A DNA stretch of 64,000 bases from Shewanella mesophila (GCF_019457515.1 NZ_CP080421.1:682001-746000); one strand, 5' to 3'; shown: positions 19,237 to 28,582, numbered from the stretch's first letter. The notes: a model not told the origin generated them from the sequence alone. Numbers and translations are program-made.

Positions 19237-20256
19237 ATGTTAATTATCCGTCCCATTCGTGCCAGCGATTATGAGGCTCTATATCAAATCGCTGTGGAAT
19301 CAGGTCATGGATTCACGTCTTTACCCGTCAACGAAGCGCTATTAAGAAGTAAAATTGCTCGCGTCGAGGCGTCATTTGTTAAACAGATCGAAAAGCCATT
19401 TGATGAAGGCTATCTCATGGTGCTCGAAGATACCGAGACTGGTGAAGTGGTCGGTACCTGTGGTCTGGAAGCGGCGGTAGGCATGGTGGATGCGTTTTAT
19501 CATTACCGCTTAGGCACTGAAGTTTATTATTCAGAACAAATAGACGTACGTAACGAAGTTGAAACGCTAACGTTGTGCCACGATTACACTGGTTCTGCTG
19601 AGTTGTGTACGCTGTTTTTACGTGAGTCTTATCGTAAAAATAATAACGGCCGTATGCTGTCACGTAGCCGCTTTCTCTTTTTAGCGCAACATGCCGCCCG
19701 TTTTGGTGATGTGGTGATTGCAGAGATGCGTGGTGAGAGCGATGCAGAAGGTAATTCACCTTTTTATGGCTGGTTACAGAAGAACTTCTTAGGAATCGAT
19801 TTTGTGCAAGCGGACTACTTGTCGGGTCTTGGGCAAAAGGCTTTTATGGCCGAGATGATGCCTAAAAATGCCGTCTATGTTTGCTTGCTGCCTGAAGAAG
19901 CGCAGAAGGTGATTGGCGAAGTGCACACCAATACACGTCCAGCATTGAATCTACTTCAAGCGGAAGGTTTTAGATGCCGTGGCTACGTCGACATTTTCGA
20001 TGGTGGCCCAACGGTAGAGTGTAACCTTAACGATATTCGTGCGGTTAGAGAGAGTCGTTTATTGACCGTGAATATCGGTGATATGCCAGAATCAAAAAGC
20101 AGTTTTATCCTCTCAAATACTTTGTTAGCGGATTATCGCGCGACGTCGGCAAATTTGCTGGTCAGTGATGAAACCGATGAAGTGACTATTTCATCCGAAC
20201 TAGCAACCGCATTGATGGTTGCCCAGGGTGAGCAGATCCGCGTCTTGGCAATTTAG
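19237..20256 (+). CDS. astA: Arginine N-succinyltransferase
   Basis: 339 residues, the AstA family length. It starts MLIIRPIRASDYEALYQIAVESGHGFTSLP and shows RYRKNNNGRMLSRSRFLF-like and HTNTRPALNLLQAEGF segments typical of the family. It transfers succinyl from succinyl-CoA to the alpha-amino group of arginine, the first step of the AST pathway. GAGGAG lies upstream of ATG 19237. astD follows 9 bp downstream. astB and astE are not adjacent in this window. Confidence 0.94.
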   Translation: MLIIRPIRASDYEALYQIAVESGHGFTSLPVNEALLRSKIARVEASFVKQIEKPFDEGYLMVLEDTETGEVVGTCGLEAAVGMVDAFYHYRLGTEVYYSEQIDVRNEVETLTLCHDYTGSAELCTLFLRESYRKNNNGRMLSRSRFLFLAQHAARFGDVVIAEMRGESDAEGNSPFYGWLQKNFLGIDFVQADYLSGLGQKAFMAEMMPKNAVYVCLLPEEAQKVIGEVHTNTRPALNLLQAEGFRCRGYVDIFDGGPTVECNLNDIRAVRESRLLTVNIGDMPESKSSFILSNTLLADYRATSANLLVSDETDEVTISSELATALMVAQGEQIRVLAI

Positions 20257-20265
20257 GAATTTATA

Positions 20266-21726
20266 ATGAGTCAATTTATTAACGGCCTGTGGGTTGCCGG
20301 TCTTGGTCACGATGTGACATCGAAAAACCCTGCTAATAATGAAATTATTTGGCACAGTAAAACGGCGACAGCAGAGCAAGTTAACAACGCGGTTGAGGCT
20401 GCACGTAATGTGCAGTTCGACTGGTTTATGCTTGGTCTTGAAGGTCGCTTAGCGATTGTCGAGGCTTACCGTGATCAGCTAGATGCCAACAAGACTGAGA
20501 TCGCCGAAACTATTGCCCAAGAAACAGGCAAGCCTCAGTGGGAAACCGCTACAGAAGCGGGTGCCATGATTGGTAAGATTGGCTTATCGGTTGCGGCGTA
20601 TAACAAGCGTACAGGCACCAGCGAAAGCGACACGCCAGCGGGACGAGCGGTATTGCGCCATAAGCCGCACGGCGTTGTTGCGGTATTTGGACCATATAAC
20701 TTCCCAGGTCACCTACCTAATGGTCATATTGTTCCTGCCTTGCTTGCGGGCAATACCGTGGTGTTTAAGCCTTCAGAACTCACCCCAAAAACGGCAGAAC
20801 TAATGCTCAAGCTTTGGGAGCAAGCTGGGCTTCCAGCTGGTGTGATCAACTTAGTTCAAGGCGAAGTCGAAACGGGTAAAGCATTGGCCTCACATCCTCA
20901 GATTGACGGTCTATTCTTTACCGGTAGTTCGCGCACGGGGCATATTTTACATCAACAATATGCAGGCCACCCAGGTAAGATTTTAGCCCTAGAAATGGGC
21001 GGCAATAACCCGCTTATTATCAAAGGGGTTGAAGATACTAAAGCCGCGGTGCATGACATCATTCAGTCGGCTTACATCTCTTCGGGGCAGCGTTGTACCT
21101 GCGCTCGCCGTCTATACGTAGAAAAGGGAGCCCAAGGGGATGCGCTATTAGCTGAACTGACCAAAGCCGTTAAGCTGATAAAAGTGGGTCCGTGGAACGC
21201 TCAGCCTCAGCCATTTATGGGATCGATGATCTCTGAAGCAGCGGCTAAAGGTATGGTTGAAGCACAACGCAATTTAATTAACCTAGGCGGCACCGCCTTG
21301 GTTGAACTCACTCATCTTGAGGTGGGTACAGGCTTGGTTTCACCAGGCCTTATCGATGTCACTCAGGTGATTGAACTGCCTGATGAAGAGTATTTTGGTC
21401 CATTGCTACAAGTGGTTCGCTACAGCGATTTCGATGAAGCGATTAAGCTGGCCAACGATACTCGCTATGGTCTTTCTGCCGGCATTTTGGCCGATAACCG
21501 CGATGATTACGAATATTTCCTCGCGCGTATTCGAGCGGGCATAGTTAACTGGAATAAACAGATTACTGGCGCGTCTGGCGCGGCACCATTTGGTGGCGTC
21601 GGCGCCTCGGGTAATCACAGAGCGAGTGCATTCTATGCCGCAGATTACTGTGCTTATCCAGTGGCTTCGGTCGAAGCCGATGCTGTTAGCCTGCCAGCAA
21701 CCTTAAGTCCAGGCTTAACTGTTTAA
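20266..21726 (+). CDS. astD: N-succinylglutamate 5-semialdehyde dehydrogenase
   Basis: 486 residues, aldehyde dehydrogenase superfamily. NAD-binding FTGSSRTG, general-base Glu in [10 protein letters not shown] and catalytic Cys in [11 protein letters not shown] are present; the last pattern is characteristic of AstD. It oxidises N-succinylglutamate semialdehyde in the fourth step of AST arginine catabolism. It forms an operon with astA and ends at a terminator. Confidence 0.94.
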   Translation: MSQFINGLWVAGLGHDVTSKNPANNEIIWHSKTATAEQVNNAVEAARNVQFDWFMLGLEGRLAIVEAYRDQLDANKTEIAETIAQETGKPQWETATEAGAMIGKIGLSVAAYNKRTGTSESDTPAGRAVLRHKPHGVVAVFGPYNFPGHLPNGHIVPALLAGNTVVFKPSELTPKTAELMLKLWEQAGLPAGVINLVQGEVETGKALASHPQIDGLFFTGSSRTGHILHQQYAGHPGKILALEMGGNNPLIIKGVEDTKAAVHDIIQSAYISSGQRCTCARRLYVEKGAQGDALLAELTKAVKLIKVGPWNAQPQPFMGSMISEAAAKGMVEAQRNLINLGGTALVELTHLEVGTGLVSPGLIDVTQVIELPDEEYFGPLLQVVRYSDFDEAIKLANDTRYGLSAGILADNRDDYEYFLARIRAGIVNWNKQITGASGAAPFGGVGASGNHRASAFYAADYCAYPVASVEADAVSLPATLSPGLTV

Positions 21727-21735
21727 TATGAAATG

Positions 21736-21766
21736 ATGGGATATCTTATTGAGATATCCCATTTTT
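21736..21766 (+). terminator. Intrinsic terminator after astD
   Basis: Ten-bp arms ATGGGATATC and GATATCCCAT around TTATTGA, followed by T residues. Confidence 0.9.
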
Positions 21767-21803
21767 ATAGCTCGTATATTAAAGAGATGACGCTGTACTC
21801 TGG

Positions 21804-22070
21804 TTATACTAATTAGTATAAAGATGTTATCGCTCAGCGAGAATTTAGCGCTTATGAGGCAAGGCAACGAGTGAAGAGCATAGTTGTTCTACGGTCAAAC
21901 TCGTTAACACAGTATCGAAAGCGCTAAAACTCGCCTGTTAGGCGTGTTTTTGGCTTCCTACTTCTGCGTTGAATGGCCTCACAAGGGAATAACCATTCCA
22001 TCATCCATTCGCCTTGAATTAGTTGCCAAAAAACACGCTGAGTAGATCACTTTCTTATGCTGATTGGTAT
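21804..22070 (+). mobile_element. MITE-like element, about 267 bp, non-coding
   Basis: The left end TTATACTAATTAGTATAA and the reverse complement of the right end (ATACCAATCAGCATAA) are related imperfect terminal inverted repeats; both continue into a CTCAGCG block about 12 bases further in. Internal sequence has no open frame and contains CGCCTGTTAGGCG, a small palindrome. Partial relatives lie at 12745-12899 and short end-like fragments at 35430, 39207 and 56408. No transposase is present, so mobilisation in trans is inference. It occupies most of the 424-bp gap between astD and the DUF1338 gene. Confidence 0.7.
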
Positions 22071-22150
22071 TAGTTAATATCGTGATAACAATAATGCTAA
22101 CGTGGCGAGAGCTAATGATTGGCACTAGGATACCGTTGAGGATTAAATTG

Positions 22151-22948
22151 ATGCACACAGATGTAAATAAACTATTTGCTTCCTTATGGGAAGATTATGT
22201 TGAGATGACGCCTTCCGCGGCGAAAGTACACCAATTACTGGCCAAAGGTGGCGACATTATTAACGATCATATTGCGCTACGTACCTTTAATATTGATAAA
22301 GTAAACTTGAGCGTACTGGCGAAGCATTTCGAGTCAATCGGATATGTAGCATGTGGTGATTATCACTTCGAAGCGAAGAAGCTAAAGGCGAAGCACTTTG
22401 AGCATTCAGATCCGACTCAGCCAAAGGTTTTTATTTCTGAATTGATGGTTGAAGAGTTTAGTCCTGAACTACAAGCCACAATAAAGGGGTTGGTTGATCA
22501 AGTTGAAGAGGCTGCTACTACCGCCGACAACTTCCTATATTCTGGTCGCCACTGGGAATTAGATTCTAGCACCTATGAAGCATTGCTTGCCGAAAGTGAA
22601 TATGCCGCATGGGTAGCCGCATTTGGCTATCGTGCAAACCACTTTACGGTCTCGATTAACCATCTTCCAGGTTTCGATACCATAGTTGAAGTCAATGATG
22701 CGCTTAAACAGGCTGGCTTTGTGCTAAACAGCGTCGGTGGTGAAGTGAAAGGATCTGCCGAGGTGTTGCTTGAACAATCTTCAACCATGGCGGATAAGAT
22801 TGATGTGGCCTTTAAAGACACCGTAAAGCGTATTCCAAGCTGTTTCTATGAGTTTGCCCTACGTTATCCAAAAGCAGACGGTGAGCTCTACACAGGCTTT
22901 GTGGCGGCTTCTGCTGACAAGATTTTTGAAAGCACGAATGCGATGTAA
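22151..22948 (+). CDS. DUF1338 family protein (2-oxoadipate dioxygenase/decarboxylase-like)
   Basis: 265 residues from ATG 22151, chosen because GAGGA lies just upstream; a longer frame from 22064 would begin inside the MITE-like element. Conserved blocks include HIALRTFN, FISELMVEEFSPEL, FLYSGRHWELD, RANHFTVSINHLPG and CFYEFALRYP; His and Glu residues in the first and last blocks are the likely Fe(II) ligands. The characterised relative HglS converts 2-oxoadipate to D-2-hydroxyglutarate in lysine breakdown, but this is the shorter form of the family and its substrate is not known to me. Confidence 0.8.
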   Translation: MHTDVNKLFASLWEDYVEMTPSAAKVHQLLAKGGDIINDHIALRTFNIDKVNLSVLAKHFESIGYVACGDYHFEAKKLKAKHFEHSDPTQPKVFISELMVEEFSPELQATIKGLVDQVEEAATTADNFLYSGRHWELDSSTYEALLAESEYAAWVAAFGYRANHFTVSINHLPGFDTIVEVNDALKQAGFVLNSVGGEVKGSAEVLLEQSSTMADKIDVAFKDTVKRIPSCFYEFALRYPKADGELYTGFVAASADKIFESTNAM

Positions 22949-22965
22949 ACATATTGATGAAAAAA

Positions 22966-22998
22966 CAAAGCCGATGTTAATTCATCGGCTTTTTTATT
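22966..22998 (+). terminator. Terminator after the DUF1338 gene, possibly bidirectional
   Basis: AAAGCCGATG and CATCGGCTTT arms around TTAATT with a T-run on the plus strand and an A-run on the other side. It lies between convergent genes and could also serve the minus-strand kinase gene ending at 23010. Confidence 0.85.
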
Positions 22999-23009
22999 AA
23001 CTATAACAA

Positions 23010-24344
23010 TTACTGTTTCTTAAACAGTAAGCTGATCTTTAATCCACCGAGAGCGTGGCTGCGATCGAAGGCCAGTTTAATCTCATATTGTTCGGCAATA
23101 TCTTTGACAATCGAAAGCCCTAAACCATGACCCATAATGGCTTCGTCTAGACGCTTTCCTCTGCCTGTAAGCAATGATAGCTCGTCATTCGGGACCCCTG
23201 GGCCATTGTCTTCAATAATAAACTCAATATTATCGCCCTTGTTGATGACGTTAATGGATACCTGTGAATTGGCCCATTTGTAGGCGTTATCGAGTAAGTT
23301 ACCTATTAACTCCATGCCATCTTCACGGTGGATAGGCAGACGTGGAATGGTATCGGGGATCTCAAACTGACAAATCACCTGTTTTGCTTGATGCACTTTA
23401 TCTAATGTTTGAGTCAGGTCGAGCAGATCTTTTGGCAGTTGCATCTGAGCGGCAGGCAGCATGTCACCGGTTATTCGCGCCGCAGCTAATTTACGTTCGA
23501 TCATCTTATGAATTTGATCTAGCTGTTTTTGCAGTGCAATGGCCGAGTCTGGATCTTTCAAAGCAAGAGTTTCAACTTGCTGTTGCATTACCGCGAGTGG
23601 TGTCTTCAAGCCATGACTAAGGTTACCCAAGTTATTACGGCTACGCTCCATCTGTTTACTCGCGTATTGCAGTAACTCGTTATATGTTTGGGCAATCGGT
23701 GCAAGTTCGGGAGGGATCTTGTTGATGTCTAATGAGGTGATCTCACCCTCGCGTAGCCTGATGAGTGCTTGCTGCATGGCACTTATTGGTTTGAACGATT
23801 GCCTTAAAACAATAAAAATACCGCAAACCATGGCCACTAACATGGCGAGGTTAACCCCTAACTTAGTGCCGTAGACTTGGGTGAATACTTGACGGCCAAT
23901 ACTCAAGTCTTGAGCGACTGTCAGGGTCGTTTGTATATTCGCAGTCTTACTACTGATGCCGATTGAAAGCAGTTGAATGTCGTGATTCTGAGGGCCTTTT
24001 GTCTGCCAAACCCGGGTTTGACCTTTTGTCAGCGGGCGAACATCTAGGCGTTGATCCCACAGAGAACGAGATCTCAGCTCGATATCATCCACATTGAGTT
24101 GATAATAGCGGCCAGAATAGACAGGTTTATAGAAACTGGAGAGTTGGCTATTGTCTATGCTTATCTCGCCATCTTCAAAGGTGATAGCAACCAATACTTG
24201 CTGTAGATCTTCTTCTAAGCGGGCAATAATTGAGTCATGAAACGCTTGTCGCAACATGGACTCAAAAATGACAATTGCCACGAAGGTGGAGATGATCACT
24301 AAAGCCGATAACCATAGGCTTAGCCGAGTCCGAATCGATATCAT
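23010..24344 (-). CDS. Two-component sensor histidine kinase (PhoQ/QseC-like)
   Basis: 444 residues. Membrane helices at about 8-30 and 160-182 flank a periplasmic sensor region of about 130 residues with no recognised ligand fold. HAMP-like linker, then HisKA with phospho-accepting H244 (LSHGLKTPL), then HATPase_c with NLLDNAYKW (N box), DNGPGVP (G1) and GHGLGLSIV (G2). Its start overlaps the response-regulator stop by 4 bp. The upstream PepSY gene suggests an envelope signal, as in PepSY-linked two-component systems; the inducer is unknown. Confidence 0.9.
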   Translation of the reverse strand: MISIRTRLSLWLSALVIISTFVAIVIFESMLRQAFHDSIIARLEEDLQQVLVAITFEDGEISIDNSQLSSFYKPVYSGRYYQLNVDDIELRSRSLWDQRLDVRPLTKGQTRVWQTKGPQNHDIQLLSIGISSKTANIQTTLTVAQDLSIGRQVFTQVYGTKLGVNLAMLVAMVCGIFIVLRQSFKPISAMQQALIRLREGEITSLDINKIPPELAPIAQTYNELLQYASKQMERSRNNLGNLSHGLKTPLAVMQQQVETLALKDPDSAIALQKQLDQIHKMIERKLAAARITGDMLPAAQMQLPKDLLDLTQTLDKVHQAKQVICQFEIPDTIPRLPIHREDGMELIGNLLDNAYKWANSQVSINVINKGDNIEFIIEDNGPGVPNDELSLLTGRGKRLDEAIMGHGLGLSIVKDIAEQYEIKLAFDRSHALGGLKISLLFKKQ

Positions 24345-25015
24345 TGTTTCAGGCCATGGAAGATATATCCTTGGCCTCGCCGAGTTTCGATAGCGGTTTT
24401 CCCGAGTTTCTTACGCAGATGGGTAACATAAACTTCGACTACATTGCTCTCTTTTTCATCATCAAACTGATATAGTTTATCGGTCAATAATGCTTTAGAT
24501 AGTAGCTTTTTAGGTGACATTAAAAAGATTTTTAGCAGTCTAAATTCCATGGCAGTAAGTTCAAAATTTTGCTCTCCCACCATTACGCTTTGCTGATTCT
24601 CATCTAAGACAACGCCTTCGAAACTCAGTTCTTTGGTCGGTGTGTTGGTTTTGCCATGCGCGCGGTTGATCAGAGCATGGATCCGAGCCAGTAACTCTTG
24701 GGTATGAAATGGTTTGCCAAGGTAATCGTCGGCGCCGGCGTTAAAGCCTTCGACCTTTTCGTGCCACTGACTGCGTGCAGTTAGCATGATCACTGGTGTG
24801 TTTAGCCCTTGAGTACGCCATTTTTGCAGCAGATCTAATCCATTACCGTCGGGAAGGCCAATATCAAGAATGATGCAATCATAGTGAGTCTCTTTGGTCA
24901 GGTAGTCTGCTTCACTGACTTTATCTGTGACGTCGGTGACATAGCCAGCTTGTTTGAGCTGCTTTGCGAGCTCTTCAACTAAAAGGGGATTATCTTCAAC
25001 TAGCAGCAATTTCAT
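24341..25015 (-). CDS. OmpR/PhoB-family response regulator
   Basis: 224 residues from the ATG at 25015, preferred over ATG 25024 because AGGTAG sits 9 nt before it. Receiver domain with acidic pocket E7/D8, phospho-acceptor D51 (IILDIGLPDG), Thr/Ser in MLTARS and Lys in GKPF; C-terminal winged helix (about 130-224) with SNVVEVYVTHLRKKLG and RGQGY. Pairs with the overlapping histidine kinase. Targets are unknown; the PepSY gene 107 bp upstream is a plausible member of the same operon. Confidence 0.93.
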   Translation of the reverse strand: MKLLLVEDNPLLVEELAKQLKQAGYVTDVTDKVSEADYLTKETHYDCIILDIGLPDGNGLDLLQKWRTQGLNTPVIMLTARSQWHEKVEGFNAGADDYLGKPFHTQELLARIHALINRAHGKTNTPTKELSFEGVVLDENQQSVMVGEQNFELTAMEFRLLKIFLMSPKKLLSKALLTDKLYQFDDEKESNVVEVYVTHLRKKLGKTAIETRRGQGYIFHGLKQ

Positions 25016-25122
25016 AGTAAGCATCTACCTATTTTTAGGTTGTAAGTGACTGACTGAACATTAGGTCAATGTTTAGGTTAATCAGATAATACACCCTTTA
25101 ATTTACTGGATGTAGCATAGGG

Positions 25123-25461
25123 TTATTTTTTGTCGATTCGACATGCGATGGGGAGCTGGGTGTATTGTTGTGGTTTACCCGTTGTCGCATCAATACTCAA
25201 TGAGATCATCTCTCCTGAGTCACTACGTATCTGCAGATCATAATGCCACTCGCCTTGGGTTTGATAAAGATGGGCATCAAGTAATTTACCAGAGCAATAA
25301 CGCTCCATATGGGTAAGTGCAAAGTCGAGAGAGACAATTTTGCCTTCACTAACAAGCTGTTTAGCTTGATTGTGTTCCAGTTCGATAAGCGGCAGCGCCT
25401 GAATCGACGAGACAGATATGAGTGAGAGCATTAATGCGCTAACAGTGTATATCGGTTTCAC
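25123..25461 (-). CDS. PepSY domain periplasmic protein
   Basis: 112 residues from GTG 25461. The longer reading would begin with a TTG at 25491 that lies inside the crp terminator hairpin, whereas AGGA sits 8 nt before this GTG and the result is a clean signal peptide (MKPIYTVSALMLSLISVSSIQA). The mature part matches the PepSY pattern: helix LEHNQAKQLVSEGKIVSLDFAL, then beta strands ending DATTGKPQQYTQL. Two Cys (CSGKL and ACRID) could form a disulfide. It precedes the response regulator and probably modulates the sensor kinase; that role is inferred from context. Confidence 0.75.
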   Translation of the reverse strand: MKPIYTVSALMLSLISVSSIQALPLIELEHNQAKQLVSEGKIVSLDFALTHMERYCSGKLLDAHLYQTQGEWHYDLQIRSDSGEMISLSIDATTGKPQQYTQLPIACRIDKK

Positions 25462-25473
25462 TAACGCTGTCCT

Positions 25474-25507
25474 AAAAAAATGGCCTGACAAGATGTCAGG
25501 CCACTTT
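25474..25507 (-). terminator. Intrinsic terminator of crp
   Basis: On the minus strand GTGGCCTGACA and TGTCAGGCCAT arms surround TCT and are followed by a T-run. It separates crp from the PepSY operon. Confidence 0.9.
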
Positions 25508-25541
25508 ATATAAGATCTCTTAAATCTAACTTAATACTAGC

Positions 25542-26177
25542 TTAGCGAGTGCCGTATACCACGATTGTTTTACCGTGCGCTTGAATAAGATTTTGTTCTT
25601 CAAGCATTTTAAGGATACGACCAACGGTTTCACGTGAACAACCAACGATCTGACCAATCTCTTGACGAGTGATCTTGATCTGCATTCCATCAGGATGGGT
25701 CATAGCATCTGGTTGCTTAGCTAGGTGCAGTAAAGTCTGCGCAATGCGACCAGCAACATCGAGGAAGGCAAGATCGCCTACTTTTTGGCTGGTGCTTTGT
25801 AAACGATACGCCATCTGCGAAGACAGTTTCATTAAGATTTCAGGATTAACTTGGATAAGTTGCTTGAATTTCTTATATGAGATCTCTGCAATTTCACATG
25901 CTTGTTTCGCACGAACCCATGCAGTACGCTCAGCTTGCTCTTCAAACAAACCTAGTTCACCGATGAAGTCACCTTGGTTGAGGTAAGAGAGGATCATCTC
26001 TTTACCTTCTTCATCTTTAATCAAGACAGCGACAGAACCTTTAACGATGTAATACAAAGTATCAGAGTCTTCACCTGCATGTATCAGAGTGCTTTTGGCT
26101 GGGTATTTATGAATGTGACAGTGTGATAAAAACCATTCCAAAGTTGGATCCGGTTTAGGCTTACCAATCAGAGCCAT
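25542..26177 (-). CDS. crp: cAMP receptor protein
   Basis: 211 residues against 210 in E. coli. Cyclic-nucleotide-binding domain with [37 protein letters not shown] (the cAMP pocket including Arg and Ser/Thr region), long dimer helix, and helix-turn-helix [21 protein letters not shown] that keeps the R-E-T-V-G-R contact residues. In Shewanella CRP also controls anaerobic respiration. It keeps its usual neighbourhood with prkB, yheU, yheT and yheS although a Sel1-type gene intervenes. Confidence 0.97.
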   Translation of the reverse strand: MALIGKPKPDPTLEWFLSHCHIHKYPAKSTLIHAGEDSDTLYYIVKGSVAVLIKDEEGKEMILSYLNQGDFIGELGLFEEQAERTAWVRAKQACEIAEISYKKFKQLIQVNPEILMKLSSQMAYRLQSTSQKVGDLAFLDVAGRIAQTLLHLAKQPDAMTHPDGMQIKITRQEIGQIVGCSRETVGRILKMLEEQNLIQAHGKTIVVYGTR

Positions 26178-26624
26178 GCCTGTGTTCCTCGACTGATTAA
26201 TGTAAATACAAGAATATGCTAAATAAGCAGATTACGTCAATTGAGCTAGAAAAACCTCGTTGGAGATCAAACTTTACCGTAAATATTCAAGGTGCTACTC
26301 AATTCTACTGCCACTCATATATGAAGGTTCATTTTGATACATTAGTAATATATGTCAACTAATACCTTAAAAACTGGATGTTATTTGCGTGACAATGCTG
26401 CGTAAATCACATCTAACTCAGTCTCGCTGTCTTTACTCGAATATGGCTACAAGGAGATTAAAAGCACTTTAATGTGCTTTTCTCTCGACTTGAGAGGTTA
26501 ATTATTGCTAACGTTGTCCTGCATTCGTTTTATGTTAATGTCAGATTGAAACAACTTCAGAGTCGAGATTGAACCTATTAACGATTGTGCGGCGTTGATG
26601 GATTAGTCTAGGATAAAGTAAATC
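26178..26624. promoter_or_regulatory. Divergent crp / Sel1-protein intergenic region
   Basis: 447 bp without a credible protein gene. A CRP half-site-like AAATCACATCT lies at about 26404, but no properly spaced TGTGA partner is seen. A terminator-like palindrome sits at 26460-26481 on the plus strand, so a short transcript may end there. Promoters for crp (minus) and the Sel1 gene (plus) must lie here; none matches consensus well enough to place. Confidence 0.4.
26460..26481 (+). terminator. Terminator-like hairpin with no annotated gene upstream
   Basis: AAAAGCAC and GTGCTTTT arms (perfect) around TTTAAT. It is symmetrical and could stop transcription in either direction. Upstream on the plus strand only a nine-codon frame (ATG 26443) runs into it, so the transcript it ends may be a small RNA. 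Confidence 0.55.
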
Positions 26625-27404
26625 GTGAAAATTAGTGCTTGGATAATGACTGTTGGGTTATTGGTTGGCATATCAGTCAGTCAAGGTGTGTTGGCATTTT
26701 CTCTTCCGCAGACAGAGCAATCGTTGAAAGCAAGCAAGTTAGCCCATATTCAGCTTAAGGCGACTCAGGGAGAATCTGAGGCGCAGTTTTTACTGGGTTT
26801 AATGTATCTCTCGGGACGTTTTGTAGAACAAGATCAAAATCTCGGGGTGAATTGGGTTATAAAGGCGGCTGAACAGGGTCACTTGAAAGCCGCTCAAACT
26901 ATCGCTGATTTGGCCTTCGATGGAAAAATCATCAAACGAGATCTTGCCTTAGCTGAACATTGGTATCAGCAACTCGCCGCAAAAGATGATAAATGGGCCC
27001 AATTTCGCCTTGGTTTTATTTATGCCGCTGGTGGCCAAGGGATCGAACGTAACTGTGGCAAGGCGGTTGATCGATTTTTAGCCGTAGGTGATGATGTTTC
27101 TCTTGGGAATGTGGTGTGGATATTATCTACCTGTCCAGAGCCTGAGTATCGCAATGGTGACAAGGCCATTGAGATAGGTAAAGGACTCGTTGCCGCCAAT
27201 AATCAAGACCCGACTAATTTAGATAACTTAGCCGCCGCTTATGCGGAAATTGGTGATTATGCTTCGGCGATCAACACTCAGCAGCGCGCCATTGAGGCCT
27301 TGAAGCATACGGCTGAGTATAATCGTTACGATGAGTTTGAAGCTAGGCTACTTCATTATCAGCAACAAAAACCCTATCGAGAAGTGATCCCTTTGAGTGA
27401 GTAG
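26625..27404 (+). CDS. Sel1/tetratricopeptide repeat exported protein
   Basis: 259 residues from GTG 26625. A signal peptide (about 1-24, cleaved near VLA-FSLP) is followed by Sel1-like repeats (GESEAQFLLGLMYLSGRFVEQDQNLGVNWVIKAAEQGH and later copies, about 45-145) and a TPR-like pair near 190-240 (NLDNLAAAYAEIGDYASAINTQQRAIEAL). Such repeats mediate protein contacts in the periplasm. No enzymatic motif. Monocistronic, with a terminator behind it. Confidence 0.8.
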   Translation: MKISAWIMTVGLLVGISVSQGVLAFSLPQTEQSLKASKLAHIQLKATQGESEAQFLLGLMYLSGRFVEQDQNLGVNWVIKAAEQGHLKAAQTIADLAFDGKIIKRDLALAEHWYQQLAAKDDKWAQFRLGFIYAAGGQGIERNCGKAVDRFLAVGDDVSLGNVVWILSTCPEPEYRNGDKAIEIGKGLVAANNQDPTNLDNLAAAYAEIGDYASAINTQQRAIEALKHTAEYNRYDEFEARLLHYQQQKPYREVIPLSE

Positions 27405-27440
27405 TTACTCAACTCCAGCTTATGTAAACTAGAGTGTAAT

Positions 27441-27474
27441 GCGCCAATGTCGAGAGAGGTTGGCGTTTTTATTT
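27441..27474 (+). terminator. Intrinsic terminator after the Sel1 gene
   Basis: GCGCCAA and TTGGCGT arms around TGTCGAGAGAGG, followed by TTTTATTT. Confidence 0.75.
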
Positions 27475-27694
27475 GCGTAAAATTAATGGACGTTTGTCTT
27501 TGGTATTACTGACGGGATGACAAGAGGGGGATTAGGGACGCTAGCATACTCAAGGAAGCAAACAGATCAAGATGGGGGAATTCACTCCCAAGAGTATACT
27601 AACTATCAGTCTTTCGCCTGAAATCCCGATAACGATAAGTCTACGCCTACAGACTTAAACGAAGCTTAAGTTAATTCACCTGAACTCGGCATCA

Positions 27695-28582
27695 CTATTC
27701 ATTATCTAAGTCGAGCAGATGCTGTCTCTTCTCTAATAGATCGCGGATCAGCGGTGTTAATATCAACTCCATTGCCAAGGACATCTTGCCACCAGGCACA
27801 ACCAAGGTATTGATGCGAGACATAAACGAGCCATCGATCATCTTTAAGTAATAGGGAAAATCGACATTCTTTATGCCGCGAAAACGTATCACTACAAAGC
27901 TCTCATCTAAGCTGGGGATCGTTTTGGCACTAAACGGGTTTGAGGTATCTACCGTTGGTACGCGTTGAAAATTAATATGGGTTCGCGAAAATTGTGGTGT
28001 CATGTGATTGATGTAATCGTCCATGCTACGCACTATTGACCCCATCACTTTTTCGCGGCTATGACCTCTGTCTGAGGTGTCTCTAATGATTTTTTGGATC
28101 CACTCAAGATTAACAATAGGCACCATGCCAATAAGCAGATCGACATGCTGTGCGACGTCGCACTCTTCGGTAACTACGCCACCATGCAAGCCTTCGTAAT
28201 AAAGCATGTCGGTGTTTTCTGGCAGTGGACGCCACTGGGTGAAGGTGCCCGGCATTTGATTGAAGGGAACCGCCTCATCAAAAGTGTGTAAGTAGGAGCG
28301 AGTCTCCCCCTGACCCGTTGCACTATAGTCTCTGAAACACTGTTCTAGCTTCGGGAAGTCATTGGCTTCAGGGCCAAAATAGCTGATATTTTTGATCTCA
28401 TTTTGAGACTGACGAATTTTCAACTCCATCTCTGGGCGGGTGTAGTGATGAAAGCTGTCTCCCTCGATCACGGCAGCATTGATTCCGAGCTGACGGAATA
28501 TATGACTGAACGCTGTCGTCGTGGTTGTTGTGCCGGCTCCAGAGGAGCCTGTAACGGCAATAATAGGGTGTTTAGCTGACAT
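27695..28582 (-). CDS. prkB: Phosphoribulokinase-like protein PrkB
   Basis: 295 residues. P-loop GSSGAGTTTTTTAF lies at about 12-25, where Thr replaces the usual Lys-containing GK(S/T) as in the bacterial PrkB group; EGDSFHHYTRPEM follows. The family resembles Calvin-cycle phosphoribulokinase and uridine kinase, but no RuBisCO is present and the physiological substrate in heterotrophs is not established. The prkB-yheU-yheT order on one strand is shared with E. coli. Confidence 0.9.
   Translation of the reverse strand: MSAKHPIIAVTGSSGAGTTTTTTAFSHIFRQLGINAAVIEGDSFHHYTRPEMELKIRQSQNEIKNISYFGPEANDFPKLEQCFRDYSATGQGETRSYLHTFDEAVPFNQMPGTFTQWRPLPENTDMLYYEGLHGGVVTEECDVAQHVDLLIGMVPIVNLEWIQKIIRDTSDRGHSREKVMGSIVRSMDDYINHMTPQFSRTHINFQRVPTVDTSNPFSAKTIPSLDESFVVIRFRGIKNVDFPYYLKMIDGSFMSRINTLVVPGGKMSLAMELILTPLIRDLLEKRQHLLDLDNE

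Noticed and set aside
26385..26415. CRP autoregulatory site upstream of crp
   Set aside because: Only a half-site (TCACA) is seen; the TGTGA partner at six-bp spacing is absent.
27475..27694. Possible regulatory RNA or gene between the Sel1 terminator and prkB
   Set aside because: Read on both strands; no stable hairpin, frame or known motif was found.
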